64,000 nucleotides of DNA, from assembly GCF_965363235.1 (NCBI RefSeq), contig NC_134848.1, positions 58,304,181 to 58,368,180 of the forward strand. Direction: 5' to 3'. Position 1 is the first letter of the stretch. Each line of letters starts with the position of its first letter. Shown piece after piece: positions 44,258 through 57,245 of the stretch. Source of the stretch: Mytilus galloprovincialis. Taxonomy: Eukaryota > Mollusca > Bivalvia > Mytilida > Mytilidae. The position numbers and the translations under genes are program-made. The notes beneath the pieces are model-generated. The model did no database searches. It was given only the letters and a program-made list of their open reading frames with translations, and was not told the origin of the DNA.

Positions 44258-45463
44258 AAGTTACACAAGGAGCGTTTGCCTGTTTTAATAGCTATGGCTC
44301 CTAATTTCACAAGTGTCATAAATTGAATTTAAAGATGGATAAGTTACCGCTAATCGTAACAAACGATGCTCCGTCAAACATGTATGTATTTTATAGTACC
44401 GCTTAAGTTCTGGTCCCCGTTCAACTAAGTGTTTCCATTTGTTTTCTTCGTATATGTCTAAAGTCTGTTTTACAATTTCGCTCCATAGTAGTTTGTTTGG
44501 AAAGAAATTTTCAGCCACAAAGTTTTCAACAAAAACATCAAATTCATATTTCATCAAAATTTTGATATAATCGTAAGTCAATGACATTTGACTGGACTCA
44601 CCGGTTAATATTTGTCCCATACAAAAATTAAACATCCGTTTATGTATTATTGTTGATTTTGCAAGACACAATCTCCCAAAAAACAAAAGTTTCATTTTAT
44701 CAGTATATCCTTCGACAGACCACAAACCAACATTACTAATACAAGAGTCAGTCGGACTGCGTTTATCCATCATTAGTATAAATCTTACGAAATATCTTTG
44801 AGTTTTTTCCAACGTTTCAGTTTCACGGTTCGGTAGCTGACCCCAAGTTTCACAACCATAAAGTGTAGTTGTAAGGATAACTCTTTTCCATATCAAGTTA
44901 TTTGTTAAGGCACTCATCCCTCGTGGATTAACACCAACAGTATATAGTGAGTGAAGTTTCTGTTTTAACATTTTACTGGATTTATCTGATCTATCGAAAG
45001 TTTTTCCATCTGAGTTAATAAGTGTTCCAGTGTAAGTACATGTACGTTTTCTTTCGAGTACAATATTACCTAGGTTAAGACATGCTGCTGAGTCATTATT
45101 GTTGCGAGTCTTTCTTGGTGGTGTAAAAGTCAAAACACTACTTTTCGATGCATTATATTTTAACCGCCATTTGAGCGCATAGCTGTTAACAACGTTTAAT
45201 AATGGGTGAGCACCATTTACAGTTGCGCTTAATAAAGTTGTGTGATCAGCTGCTAACAAGATTGTTGGTATGTTTATCGGGCCTACTAGTAGTCCACAAT
45301 TTGTCGATAAGAGTTCACAAATCAAGTCATTGATAAATACGGAAAATAACCAGGCAAACAACACACGACCTTGACCTGCTCCTTGTTCAATTCGAAACAC
45401 TTGACTTTTTATTTCACTATGCTGCACATGTGCTGTTGTAGTTTTATACGACATATATATCAA
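44258..45463 (-). mobile_element. LINE (non-LTR retrotransposon) reverse transcriptase fragment
   Basis: A 392-codon open frame. Reverse transcriptase motifs: GAGQGRVLFAWLFSVFINDL (the usual G..QG..L.P.LF.....D), LLAADHTTLLSAT in place of the catalytic YADD box, and LKYNASKSSVLTF. Downstream, GCETWGQLPNRETETLEKTQ and RYFVRFI are typical of the thumb and C-terminal part of mollusc LINE proteins. The catalytic box has lost one Asp, so the copy is inactive, although the frame has stayed open. The N-terminal endonuclease and the C-terminal Cys/His cluster (kept in the copy at 1206) are missing. Confidence 0.85.
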
Positions 45464-45529
45464 TTCCCCAATTTACCTTAAATTCCAATTTGGTTCAGTT
45501 TGTATAGTAGGCCATCTTAAAGTTATAAT

Positions 45530-46190
45530 CCGGAAACCAAATATTTAATTTCAACTTTGGAATCTGAGTCAAAAATACTTATCGAATGGTTCCGAGTGAA
45601 TATAAGGCAAGCAAATCCCGACAAGTTTCAAGTTTTGTCTGTTGGCAAACAGACCTTTGAAAATCTATCTATACAAATTTGAACCTTACATGTGAAAAAA
45701 CAGTAAAATTATTAGGCATTGCAATGTTTATCAGTTAAATTTTGATTTTCATATCTGATTCAGTAGTAGGGCCTCACAGCAATGACATGTTTAAAACGTT
45801 TGAGCTCAGTTTTGGATAAAATTTGTAACATTCAAAGACCCATTGGTGACCTTCGGCTGTTGTCTGTTTTATGGTCGGGTTGTTGTCTCTTTGACACATT
45901 CCCCATTTCCATTCTCAATTTCATTTGTAAACTAACTATTTTTCTTACTTTTGGCATGGCATTTTTGCACTGAGAAAAACTAAAAAAACGTGCAGGAAAG
46001 AGCACTCCATTTTGTATACGAGGATTTGAACAGCTCTTAAGGTGCCCTCCTTGCAGATCAGACGGATAGGAATATTGGCTATAGAAAGTTTTAAGATTCT
46101 AAACAATATAGCTCCTGTGTGTTTCGAAAATTTGGTGAGTGTAAAAAAATCTAAGTTTTACTTCAGGTATGTAAATATTCTGGATGTTCC
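45530..46190 (+). mobile_element. LINE fragment 2 (C-terminal half), interrupted by family E
   Basis: Broken frames read LIEWFRVNIRQANPDKFQVL and SVGKQTF, then LKRLSSVLDKICN, IGILAIESFKILNNIAPVC-like and YVNILDVPQV. This is the C-terminal part of a common mollusc LINE protein, different from the one at 44258. A family E piece (45843-45927, GTTGTCTCTTTGACACATTC) is inserted after position 45840, and translation resumes as CKLTIFLTFGMAFLH. Several stops and frameshifts show it is old. Confidence 0.8.
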
Positions 46191-46200
46191 ACAGGTAAAT

Positions 46201-46567
46201 ATGATACTATCATAATTAAGATTGCTCAAATAGACTAGGGTTCGGTTAAGTATTGGGGTGAAGTAGATATTAAACCCGAAGTCATTTAAGCAAATGTAAC
46301 CTGATAAAATTGATTCTCCATCAATGTTTTTGTCGGATTTTTTTTTTTTTTTACATATACTTCTCTTCTCCACGTACCAAGTAAATATTTCGTCCAATTC
46401 GACAAAATATGACAATGTCCTACTGACAGTACTACAGTTCAGCAAAGAATGACAGGATAACTCACCTTGTCTATTCTCGCGAGATCTCATTTAAGATATG
46501 ATACTATCATAATTAAGATTGCTCAAATAGACTAGGGTTCGGTTAAGTATTGGGGTGAAGTAGATAT
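46201..46567. repeat. 227-bp insertion flanked by a 70-bp direct repeat
   Basis: A 70-bp block beginning ATGATACTATCATAATTAAG occurs at 46201-46270 and 46498-46567 with no mismatch noticed. Between them, 46271-46497, lies an insert with a T run near 46338 and, at its right end, a 66-bp segment (46434-46499) that recurs at 53682-53747. Confidence 0.85.
46434..46499 (-). promoter_or_regulatory. TCTCGCGAGA-containing 66-bp repeat, copy 1
   Basis: Contains the palindrome TCTCGCGAGA (46475-46484), a motif known in animals as a core promoter element of unmethylated promoters. On the minus strand a perfect splice donor follows (GACAAG then GTGAGT). The reading as a promoter with first exon is inference; sequence identity to the copy at 53682 is direct. 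Confidence 0.5.
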
Positions 46568-48929
46568 AAAACACAGTCATACTTCACCTGAACAATGGAA
46601 GTTACTATACAGAAACAAAACAAACCTTAAGACTTCCCAAAACTCATCCCAAAACTCAAACCTTAAAATAAATCCATATGCTGTCGGGCAGCTTTGAAAG
46701 CAGAAAGTTAAGCCCGATGATTCATATACTGGTCCCAGGGGACGTACTTAACTTACAACAAGGTGCAATTATTCAATTTACACGTCGTAGAGTCTCACTG
46801 TGAACTTAAGATGAAGAATGACAATCAAAGCGCCATCGCATGTTAATCTTGTTTAAATCTATATTCAAAATGACTTCCTGTCGAACATTGTCATCCATAT
46901 ATTATCCATAAACTCCTTTTGTATACACATTAGTGACACGAATTAAGAGAACTGTTAAAACCTCTAACAATACAATCGAAAGATGATAGACGAACTTCAA
47001 GACAAATGGGGTGTGAACAGAACTCAGCGCTACTAGCGCCCATTATAGCAAAACGCTATCAGTAAGCTCAACACGAGAAGAACCAAATATAGAAGGACAG
47101 CAAATATCCAATGTCAAAAACTAGGCCAAGATGCACTTCAAAAGGTTACTTTGTTCGGGCCGCGTACTAACATTAGAATAAGAGATAGCACCTTGTAACT
47201 GAAAACGGTTTACAACTTATAAATATATTTCAAAAACTGGTTTCGTCTGCGTTTGTTCATTTACTTCTGCTTATAATATGGGCATAAAACACTGCCATTC
47301 TGCTAACACATCTGTAGCCAACCATTAATTAAATAATATGTATGATGAGCCCCTACTTAATTCACTATGACCATCACCTCTAAGTTAACCTCTGTTTCCA
47401 AATAAATTAGCCATTCTCAGTACAATAATATGACAGGGGTATAAACCAATAATTTAAGTTAGGAATCACTTATCTACATGAATGATAAATTTGCTATACC
47501 GACATGCCTAATGAAACCAAATGAAATAGATATTATTTATCAAACAGATATTTCCTAATATATTTTAAAGCAAATCTACAACAAATACAGAGATAACATG
47601 CAAAGTGAAAACAATGGAAATATATGTAATTTCTCAATAATAACCAGCATCGATCAGGTTTTTTTTTGTTTTTTTTTTTATTAATCCTTGTTACCAAATT
47701 TATCAAAACATTCATCTAGTCTGCATCAGCCACATCGGCACAAAGAAAGCTTACAGATGTAGAATCAACAAACTGAATAACTCTTGAATATCTATTACAA
47801 AATCTATTCGAAACCACCCCACATGATTCATTTATATATTACATTGACAAGAAGTTGCCCCTGTTGACAGCACAGTTATGGCGCATCCCCAATGAATTAC
47901 ATGTGATTTCTCCACCTCAAAATGATTAAACCCTTTATATAATTTTAAAGACATACACTCACATCAGATTATGAAATAATATATAAAGCTTTAACAGCCA
48001 GTAATGCCTTCTCTGTATTTGAGCGTCACAATAAGACAATCAATCCGCTACCTATCTACCTGCAACAGGAGACGGTTCGACCTTTGCCTATTTTCTATTT
48101 ATCAACTATGCTTTTTTTTTTTTTTTTTTTAATTTTCTGTATATTTTATAAGGTAAAGTCCGTAATGTTAAATCAGCATTTCAAGCTACACGTATTTTTT
48201 ACATTATTTATATACTGATGCGCTCCTTTTTATAGTGTGTAAAAATATACAATCTTCTCCAACATTACGTATTTATACTACCCGAAAACACCTTTATCTA
48301 TAAGTAAACCGATAAATAAATACTCTAATACTGATCACGGACCTTGACCTCAATATCTCTGTTAACTGTAAATTGAATACCTGCAATCAGACAATTACAT
48401 TAAACCAAGCTAAATTGATTTAATTTATGGCTCGGAAATAATTAATTTCCGAAACACAAGTCTACTTGATATTTCCGACTTTAAATTGTAAACCGTCCGT
48501 TAACCTCATTAAAAGGTTCCAACCACTGGGCCGCGAGTATCCATGGCTGAAGTGATTGATTTAAGTACTTTTTATAAAATTTAATAAGTTCTCTCACATA
48601 TCAACACATCTAAAATGCAATAACAATATGACGTCAACAATGTACACGTAAACAGCGCAGTCAAATAAGTCTATCAAAATATTGCATGGTAAACTAATGT
48701 AATAGTTAAAATCAAAAATGTAAGAAGAATAGTAACGGCTTCTAAACAAACGGAATTCTACCGTAAATACCCCAAACTATTTAACTTTATGGTAATCTTA
48801 TTCAATATAAGTTAACAACACTGAAATATAAAAACTATCCAACTCAATTATTACAAGAACACGCTGTGGAATTAGACCCTATATTTTAGATAAACAGGAC
48901 CAAACGAAGTAACGAAGAATCATCCCGAA
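46568..48929. other. AT-rich region, no assigned feature
   Basis: The plus strand is visibly poor in G compared with C here and up to 53.7 kb. No domain, tandem repeat or known family was recognised, apart from the LINE further on. It may be part of the same old element. Confidence 0.4.
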
Positions 48930-50120
48930 AAATACCAAAAAAGGACATCAACACACATCCTAAAATCAGAAGCTTACATATCACATCAAAAGGAATCGAA
49001 AAGCTATTAAACGAGATTAACCCTCATAAAACCACAGTCCCAGTTAACATCACTTGCCGCTTACTCAAAGAAATCCAGACACAAATCGCAGCAATTCTTT
49101 ACCTAATTTTCCAAAAAGTCTTACATCAGCGGAATCACCCTTAACGACTGGAAACATGCTAGAGTCGCACTAGCATACAAAAAGGGGGACAAACATAAAC
49201 CGGTCAACTACAGACCAATCCGTTAACTTGTATTTACTGCAGGTTAATGGCGCATATAGTCACCTCGAACATGAAACATCTTGAATACAAAAACATCTTG
49301 CAAGACCTCCTACATGGCTTTCGGTACTATCGATATTCAATATTGTGAAATACAACTTCTCTTTCATTCATGAACTTCAAATACACAAACAGAACTCGTA
49401 ATAGTGTACTTTGCAAAAACCTCTGACAAAGTTTCAAATCGTCACTAACTTTACAAATTAAATCATTTTGGCTTCACTGGAAACATATTTAATTGAATCT
49501 CTGTATTTATCTACGACCGTACTCAGAAAATTGTTCTGGAGGGAAAATCATTAAGCACAGTCCCCTTCACCTCTGGGGGTACCACAAGGTACTGTATTAG
49601 GTCCAGTCTTATTCTTGTATTAACGACCTTCCAGACTATCTCGTTTATAGCAAACTAAGATTATTTGCTGCTGACAGTATCATATACATGCCAGTTAAAT
49701 CCCAGGATGACTACCTCAAACTTCAAGCTGATCTTGATGCAGCAGCGAATTCGAAAGAGGACTGGCTGATGGCCTTCCACCCAGACAAGTGCGATGTTCT
49801 CTCTGTAACAACTAAACGTCAACCTTTGCAACATAGGTACAGTCTTCACACTCATATTTTAGAAAATGTTACATCTGCTAAGACCTAAGCAACGTATTAC
49901 AAACCAACCTCAAATGGGAAAAACCTACAGATAATATCTCTAAGCCAATACAACACTTAAAAGAAACATTGAAACAGTAAACCAGAAAATTAAAAGCAAG
50001 GCATACCAAGCACGTGTCCGTCTCAAACTCGAGTACTCGTCTGTAGTATTGCAGAGTCTTATTCAGACATTGGGGTACAAAACATTCGTAAAAGCCCTTA
50101 GAAATATAAATAAACAACGG
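48930..50120 (+). mobile_element. LINE fragment 3, decayed reverse transcriptase
   Basis: Broken frames read KKGDKHKPVNYRPI (49181 on), PQGTVLGPVLFL (49585 on), DLPDYLVYSKLRLFAADS (49625 on, catalytic FADDS box with one Asp changed), then DDYLKLQADLDAAANSKEDW, FHPDKCDVLSVTTKRQP and LENVTSAK (to 49885). This is the core of a common mollusc LINE reverse transcriptase. Many breaks; distinct from the LINE at 44258 in the motifs around the active site. Confidence 0.82.
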
Positions 50121-53100
50121 CGGTTTTATTCAAACCCAAACGTTGATTATGCCTTCTGCAGAGATAGGCTTTAAACGATCAAGCGGCCGAATCAATAAAA
50201 TATCTGCTTTATATACCAAGTACAGGCAAAAAAATAACAATTTTAACCTGGGATTATTATAATATTAGTCACAGCTTTAACTAACCGTATACAATCCAAA
50301 CTTGTATGCACATAATTTTGAATATATAAAACCCGATTACGAAACACACCTACCATCAATGAACTGTTTAACCAGGTACGCCTAAAGACCTACAGAAGCT
50401 TGTTTCTACCATGTCAGTTGCTTAATAAACAAAAGCAGTAGCCTTGAATTCGAAAATAATTGTCTTGAATATCATGAAATATCCATCAAACTGCACCCAC
50501 AATATTTTCAAGATTTTTCACACAGAAAATATGGTCGTACCAAGATTAATCATCGACTGACGCAATCAAGTCATTCAGTTCCTTTCCAACAACCTTGGTA
50601 CTTCACGCATCAAAGTTAAATTGTGAATCTTTTATCGTGACTAACAAACCTCTCAAGTATTGTGAAAGACCCATTACATATCCTTTTTTTTTTTTTTTTT
50701 TAAAGTTTTCATAACGAGTTCATTATACACATACATTGTAGCATATCTTAGCATTAGGATATTGTCTTTTTGGAAGTGTGTTTGAATTATACGACTCCCC
50801 TCTAAAATTTCATCATCAAAGTATTTGACAAACTTTAATATCAACACCAAATTTAATCGAGTTAAACATTTTTCAATGCGCTTATATTTCCCCATTCATT
50901 TAAATTTAAATTTATATTCCAAGCTACAAAATTATTAGGGTCTTTAAACCGCAAGTCACCCAGGTTGACACAGACACTAGCCTCTGTATAACCCACTGAA
51001 GCAGCCAAAATGAGGGACAAGGGTTGAGCCTATTCACCTCTGTAATTATCTCAGCTCACTTGTGTTCGTTTTTTTTTTCTTTAAAAACGGAAGAAAATTT
51101 CCATTCTGACCTCATGTAGATAGCCTTCTATTTTCTAACCCAATTTCTTGGATAAAAATCAAACCTAAGAGACAAATAGATTTTCTTGTCTTTTTTCTCT
51201 TTCTTTCTCTTGTATTTCCACCCAACAGGAAAATTACAGAGGTGGATACTTAACCCTCGACCCGCGTGAAAATAAAATCACTAGGGCTTCAGTGTCCCTT
51301 GAGTCAAAGGTTGCATATCCAAAAAACTAAATAAAAATAATATTAATCTTTAATCTTTTAATATTATTACCCTGAAAAAGTAACGCAAAAAATACAATAC
51401 ATGCTTAAAAGCATTCCTTCTTTATCTTTGATCAATCTGCTATATAATGGCTCCCTCTTTTACAATGGTGACACCTTTCTTCTTGCACAACTAGGTTAGA
51501 CATACATGTATTTGTCATTTTTCACTTTGTATTCTAAAACACCGAAGTGCAGACAAACAAACCATTTAACATTCCAACAGACTATGCCATGCACCGTTTT
51601 CCCTTTCACTATTTTATTTTAGCAAAATAAAAGATGTTATAGTTGTCCAACTTCCAAGTTTGATCAATGTTTAATTTATCGGGCCTCAAACTCGAGAAAC
51701 TAAAAATATCTAATTGAACCATCAAGCCATCTGAAAGATACTGACAAAGCCCCTTATAACAAACATACAATCAAGTACATGTACCAGCAACATTACTCTA
51801 TCTGTAAATGTTCAACTGAATGACAATTAACTTCTTGCATTTGTCATCAACACAACACAAATGTTTGCCAACCCAGTGGTAGTAAGCTATGCAACTCTTT
51901 CTCTAGAAAGGTAGGTAAACACGACATGAAACTTGTTGCTAAGAATGACAACTGCCTCAATCCCACCACCAATTTTTAAAAACAGCCGTACTCGGTGATC
52001 ACGTTTTTACATTATATGTTTTCTTCAAGACTTCCCTTTAAAGGCATCAACTATAGGTTGGAATACAAAATTGCAAAATGCAATAGCATTCAGACATTTT
52101 CCATATGTATATCTTTCCCCGTCAGCACCATCACACTATTTCTCCTGATTAACACGTTTCTCTACAGAGTAATCTATTAAAATATTATCCCTTTTCAGCT
52201 TTGCTAAACTTGAATCTGATATCGGCTCCCCTTGAGACCGCACTACAGGATATCCGGGATTAACAGCTTCCCTATCAGCGAATGTCTAAGTTTCAACACA
52301 CCAGTCATATAAATCAACTAAAAGAAACAAAAAGCTAAATATCATAAAGCTATTCTACTATTATAAAAGGTCTACTCGACTAAACACACATCAAAAGAAA
52401 ATGCTAGTTCTAAGTATACAAGGTATAAGTTCCCTTCTAAATTATGTAATAAAATTAGAAAAATCAAGTTTTCTACATATCTTTTTTTTAAAGACAAAAA
52501 ATCCTGCCTTTCGTCATTTTCATAAAAACAAACATTGTAATTATATATTACTCCCTTCTTTATTTATGATACCCAAGTGTTAAATAATTGCAACACATAT
52601 TAAACAAACATCACAACCAATACAACCTTGAACGTTGTCCCAAAAGTCAAACACACCTTAGAAGTTGTACTTGAAAATGTCCAAATTTCACTTTTATAAC
52701 GAAATTAAACTCTACCTAGGGAAATAAATGCTACTTTCATAAATTATTTAATATTATACATAATGTAAACATAAAAGTGAAGAAAAAGGACTGTTGATTT
52801 TCGATATAATGGGAACAACACAATGATGCATAGTCTGCCGTAAACACACTTTTCCACCACAGTAAAATATAACAATATTCCGACTTGCGAATCAAGAAAG
52901 CAATTTAATGTCGGTCACGCATTTAAAATGGACAAAATAAAATGCATTCCGATTTCTGACAAATACAAAACGATTATAAAATAAATAAAGAACAAGATAT
53001 TAAAATAAAGTTATGTTTTTTTTCATTCTCCCTATGCTTCAAACAACCTAATACCATAACATAACAATATACGTTAACAATTTAACGTTAAAATTGAATC

Positions 53101-53356
53101 AACAACTTCGTACCACATGCCAACACTCTGCACGAGAAAAAATGGCGTGCTTCAACAATATCCGAGAAAAAAAAATGTAAACAGAAATACCGAGCATAGC
53201 CCTTGCTATCTCTTCTATGTTTAAAAAGATAATTCCAATACATACTTTCTCTTCCAATGTCCAACTACTTTAAAATAAATTCCAATGCACATTTCTGTTC
53301 CAATGTTCAATTATTTTAAAATAAAGGCCCTAAATTGCCTCGTTCAACTTTATCGA
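50121..53356. other. AT-rich region with one weak palindromic element
   Basis: Near 50980-51310 two segments are imperfect inverses (GGGTTGAGCCTATTCACC, CTCTGTAATT against AATTACAGAGGTGGATAC, TTAACCCTC) and could be the ends of a MITE of about 330 bp. Near 53240-53330 a short block (TTCCAATGTCCAACTACTTT) is repeated once. Otherwise nothing recognised. Confidence 0.45.
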
Positions 53357-53622
53357 ATACACCTGTGACTACATTCCGCATGTACAACAGCGTGTAATAA
53401 AAACACTAGTACTACTCGACTAGATACACGAATATTGCAATTCTTAGGCCGCGCCTATCTATTGCCAATAATTAAATTAAAAAACTTTTATACACCTGTA
53501 GCTACATTCAACATGTACAACAGCGTGTAATAAAAACTCTAGAACTACTCGACTAGGTACACAAATGTTGCAATTCTTAGGCCGCACCTATCTATTGCCA
53601 ACAATTAAAATAAATAACTTAC
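53357..53622 (+). repeat. 133-bp tandem duplication
   Basis: Two units, each starting ATACACCTGT and containing CATGTACAACAGCGTGTAAT, CTACTCGACTAG and AATTCTTAGGCCGC, at 53357 and 53490, with about one difference in ten bases. Confidence 0.9.
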
Positions 53623-53681
53623 TCAGTGCAAACAACACAATGTCCCAAATGGACAGAATGACAGGCCAACCGTTCAGGCCG

Positions 53682-53747
53682 ACAGTTCAGCAAAGAATGA
53701 CAGGATAACTCACCTTGTCTATTCTCGCGAGATCTCATTTAAGATAT
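53682..53747 (-). promoter_or_regulatory. TCTCGCGAGA-containing 66-bp repeat, copy 2
   Basis: Identical by eye to 46434-46499. TCTCGCGAGA at 53723-53732; minus-strand donor GACAAG then GTGAGT with exon side beginning at 53714. Beyond the 66 bp the two loci align loosely through GGACATTGT on the intron side only. Confidence 0.5.
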
Positions 53748-54790
53748 AAAGTCAACCCGTTACGGTAACACTGTTCTGCTCGCAGATAACTCTTGCGTGA
53801 TTTATCATTTATGCAACGTTGCGTTTGGTTGCTCTGTTCTAGCATGTTTTACTTCATTCTAAATGTTTTGCTTAATTGTTATTGCATGCTGTTTTTGAGA
53901 TTCAACTTTATATTACAGGTTGTTTTTTATATGTCAAATTAGACTGTATTTATCTTATGTATATGCTTTTTTATAAGTCAAACGCTCCTTAGAACTTGTG
54001 TTGTATATTTCAACTTATGCCGAATCAAAATAAAATGTTCTTGTCTTCGGACGACACGGACGACGCTGACATCATAGCATTACACGACCACCCCCCCCCC
54101 CCCCAAAAAAAAGGCGGTTGAATAAAAACCAGTTGAAATAAAAACATAACAAATTACACAGTTTACAAGATAATGAGTAGTGATTATTTTTTTAAATGAT
54201 ATGCACGTGTGTAGTATGAAGGTACAATCACTTTGAAAATTTAACGTTAAACTAATAGATAAACGAAGAGCTAGCTGTGATCTATTGTTTCCAAGATTTG
54301 TCGAGTTACTGTTAGTGTGAGTGTTATCTTGTACAACTTTAGCACATATTCGCTAATTCTCAATTCGTTCCTCTATTCAATGAATGAAAGATAATAAATC
54401 GAATGAAAAAAATACTGTGCACACTAGTAAAGACGAAATTAAAATAATTCATAATTGTCCGACTAAAGAGCAATAACTCTTAATGGTCATGCCAGTTCAG
54501 ATATTCTATATTTGTAGTGTTTCAAACTTTGCAGAATGAAATAAACAAATAGTATTACATAAAATTATTTGTTTTAACGATTATCTACATTAACAGTCAA
54601 TATATCTCTCCGGATAAAGGTACACTAATGGCAATTTCAATTTCTAATGAGCTTCTGAATTCAGTCCACACGCTACATTTGGTACATCTCTGGTGGAGAG
54701 AAAAAAAATAATACACTAAAGACATCAACTATTTACGAGGATTTACACCTTTTTCATTTGATTTGTTTCCAGATTTTGAAATTGGTACAG
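53748..54790. other. No supported feature
   Basis: AT-rich, with a run of 14 C followed by 8 A at 54091-54112. The plus-strand piece near 54465 (AGAGCAATAACTCTTAATGG) resembles an internal block of the repeat at 26788. Confidence 0.4.
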
Positions 54791-54799
54791 GTGAAATAA

Positions 54800-54905
54800 G
54801 CATTGGCGGATCCAGGGTATTGTTCCAGGAGTTGAACCCCTCCTTTTTTTTGGACGATAAATGCTTTTGAACGGGAACATAATGGTTGGAACCCCTCAAC
54901 ATGTA
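54800..54905. repeat. Fragment of the GGCGGATCC MITE family
   Basis: ATTGGCGGATCCAGGG at the left, then GAACCCCTCC and GTTGGAACCCCTC; the right terminus is not visible. Confidence 0.6.
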
Positions 54906-55299
54906 CATCTTTGGTCTCTAATTAAATGAAGTCGAACCATCCAAGCCTCAGATGGAAGCCTCTAATATGTCTAATGAGCGAGTCCTTAGACAAAACATAA
55001 CTGAATTTCTAAATCTATTATGATACGCATTAGTGCAAGAGATTCGACAATGCAACAACACCCATATGCATATCGTGCATTCACCGTGCGTGTATCGTGC
55101 GTGTTGGTGTTTCGTGTGCTGAAATTGTAACATTGAGATTAGTTTTCAGATTGGCATTGGGTTTCTACAAAGGTCGTTTTTTTTTTTAAATAAAATACAG
55201 TTTTCAAAAGTTGGGATAAATGTAAAAAGTTAATATAATAAAGAAGATGTGGTATGATTGCCAATGAGACAACTAAGACTGTTTTCATCTTTATGGATC

Positions 55300-55475
55300 A
55301 AGGATCAGTGTCGGATCTAGAAATTTTCATAAGAGGGGGCCCGATGACTGCCTAAAAGGGGGGGGCCGATTCCGTCACGCTTCAGTGATTCCCTATATAA
55401 CCAACCAATTTTTTTCTGAAAAAGGGGGGGGGGTGTGGGCCCCCTGCCCCCCTAAATCCGCCTCTAAGGATGTAT
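55300..55475. repeat. Related G-rich MITE
   Basis: GTGTCGGATCTAGAAATTTT, GAGGGGGCCCGATG, then CCCCCTAAATCCGCCTCT at the right. Same general plan as the element at 42684 (G-rich left, C-rich right, GGAT near the ends) but a different sequence. A family A end piece precedes it (55243-55275). Confidence 0.65.
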
Positions 55476-56894
55476 CTATAAAGAATTGTCAATAGAACAT
55501 TGAATAAATGGATTTTGAAGCCATTTTATATAAGAACCATAATAATTTTAACTCGCTGGCTTGTAACTAAACTGACAAAAAACACACATGACAGTCACAT
55601 ATCTTGAAGATCCGATGTCTAACAGGCAGACGATATAGCTATACTTCATTCACCCCCACAGAATGTTTCTCAACATCTATTCTAGTGATGCGTATTTTCG
55701 ACATTAAATAAACATGGCCGAACAGGCAAGATTAACTTAATTAGTTCTTACAGCTTTAAAAGCGACTTTGAATATGTCATACATTTGTCACGTTGTACTT
55801 TTGTTATTGTTGCAAATATATAAAATCGAAAAACACGCCACAATGACAATGTGCGTGTGTGCAGTCGATACCGACGAAAGTGGTTGATACGAAAACATAT
55901 GTCACGACGACAATTCAGTAATTTGCAACCATACTACATTATTTTGTTTATAATATAATATCTAACTAATTTAGTATTAATATGATAATTAGTTCTATAG
56001 ACATATTATATGCCTTTAAATTATAGGGTGTGTACCGTCATGTAGAATAGATCATCGTAATTTGGCATGTAACGTTGTGCAAATTATTTATTTCTACAAT
56101 AATAAAATGATACAAATAAGTTACTTCCCCTTTTTCGTTCAATATTAATTTTTTTCGTATATCATTAAGGCTACCAAAATAGAATAGAAACATTCATAAA
56201 TTCGATATGTTATCTCTTTTTTTATTCTAATATTATCTTTTTTGACTTTATTTTAATAACAATCACATAATTTTGTTATTTAGTTATTAAAAAGTTACCA
56301 TAGTTAGGAATTTATTTTAGGTCATATTTATATCTAAAATTACCATTTCAGGTCAATTCTATATACCTAATATAGTATTTCTGAAGCAACGCCCACACCT
56401 TAAACAGATGGGTCAAATTAAAATAGAACAAAATATCGGCATATTGCTCATTTCAGCTGCAACAGAAAATGAACCAGATACATTAGGTATACTAGGTACT
56501 ATACGTATGTATACTACTCGTAGACTTCTGAATAGTTTAAATGTTGCGAAAAGAAGATTTTGAGTACTATTGTGTCCTTTTTTCAATCATTACATACCAA
56601 AGTTTCAGAATTCAAAACGGTGTCTTTCCTTTGTTACGGATTGGTAGAACGTGGAATCTAATCCTTGAAAATATTTGTCAACGTCAAATAAAATTATCGT
56701 TCTAATCAAATTTCATAAAAATAACTAGTACTTCTATCAGTGATTTTTTTGGAGAAGTAATGAATTTATAAATATCCATACGGTGTATGAAAATGTATAA
56801 AATTTATTTTACGAGGTCTAAAAACAGGTGAGAAAAGCGAGGCAAAGTGTTTTCTTCAATTTCGTACCGAGTACAAATACTATAAGTTATATGA
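55476..56894. other. No supported feature
   Basis: AT-rich intergenic sequence; nothing recognised on either strand. Confidence 0.4.
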
Positions 56895-57245
56895 TTCGCT
56901 CTTGACCCCTACGGATCACTAGAGGGTTAGTAAAATCCATAGGGGTGAGGCCGGAGGCCGAGCCCCCATTTGGTTTTTATTCAACCTCTATGGATCCGTA
57001 GGGGGTCAGTAGTTAACCGTATAACGAATTTATCGCACGCTAGACTTTTTCTGCTGCGTTTTGTTGAAAAATAAAAACCGAAACACAACAACATTAATAG
57101 ATGACGTCACCATTAACGCGTCATGAACCCCCTATGAAATTTACTACCCCCTACGGTCTCATAGGGGGTCACCATGTGACGGCGTTAAACCAATCACAAC
57201 GTGATAATTTATCCGCGGTGCGATAAATTTTAATATTTTCCCACA
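56895..57245. repeat. GC-richer element with nested inverted pieces
   Basis: CCCCTACGGATCACTAGAGG pairs roughly with CCTCTATGGATCCGTAGGGG; further inverse text follows at CCCCCTACGGTCTCATAGGG. Outer parts include CGTATAACGAATTTATCGCA and, inverted, TGCGATAAATTTTAATA-like text. It looks like a dispersed foldback repeat. Confidence 0.5.

Noticed and set aside
46158-46490. 110-codon minus-strand frame with a poly-Lys stretch
   Set aside because: The Lys run comes from a T tract; the frame crosses the 70-bp direct repeat and has no domain.
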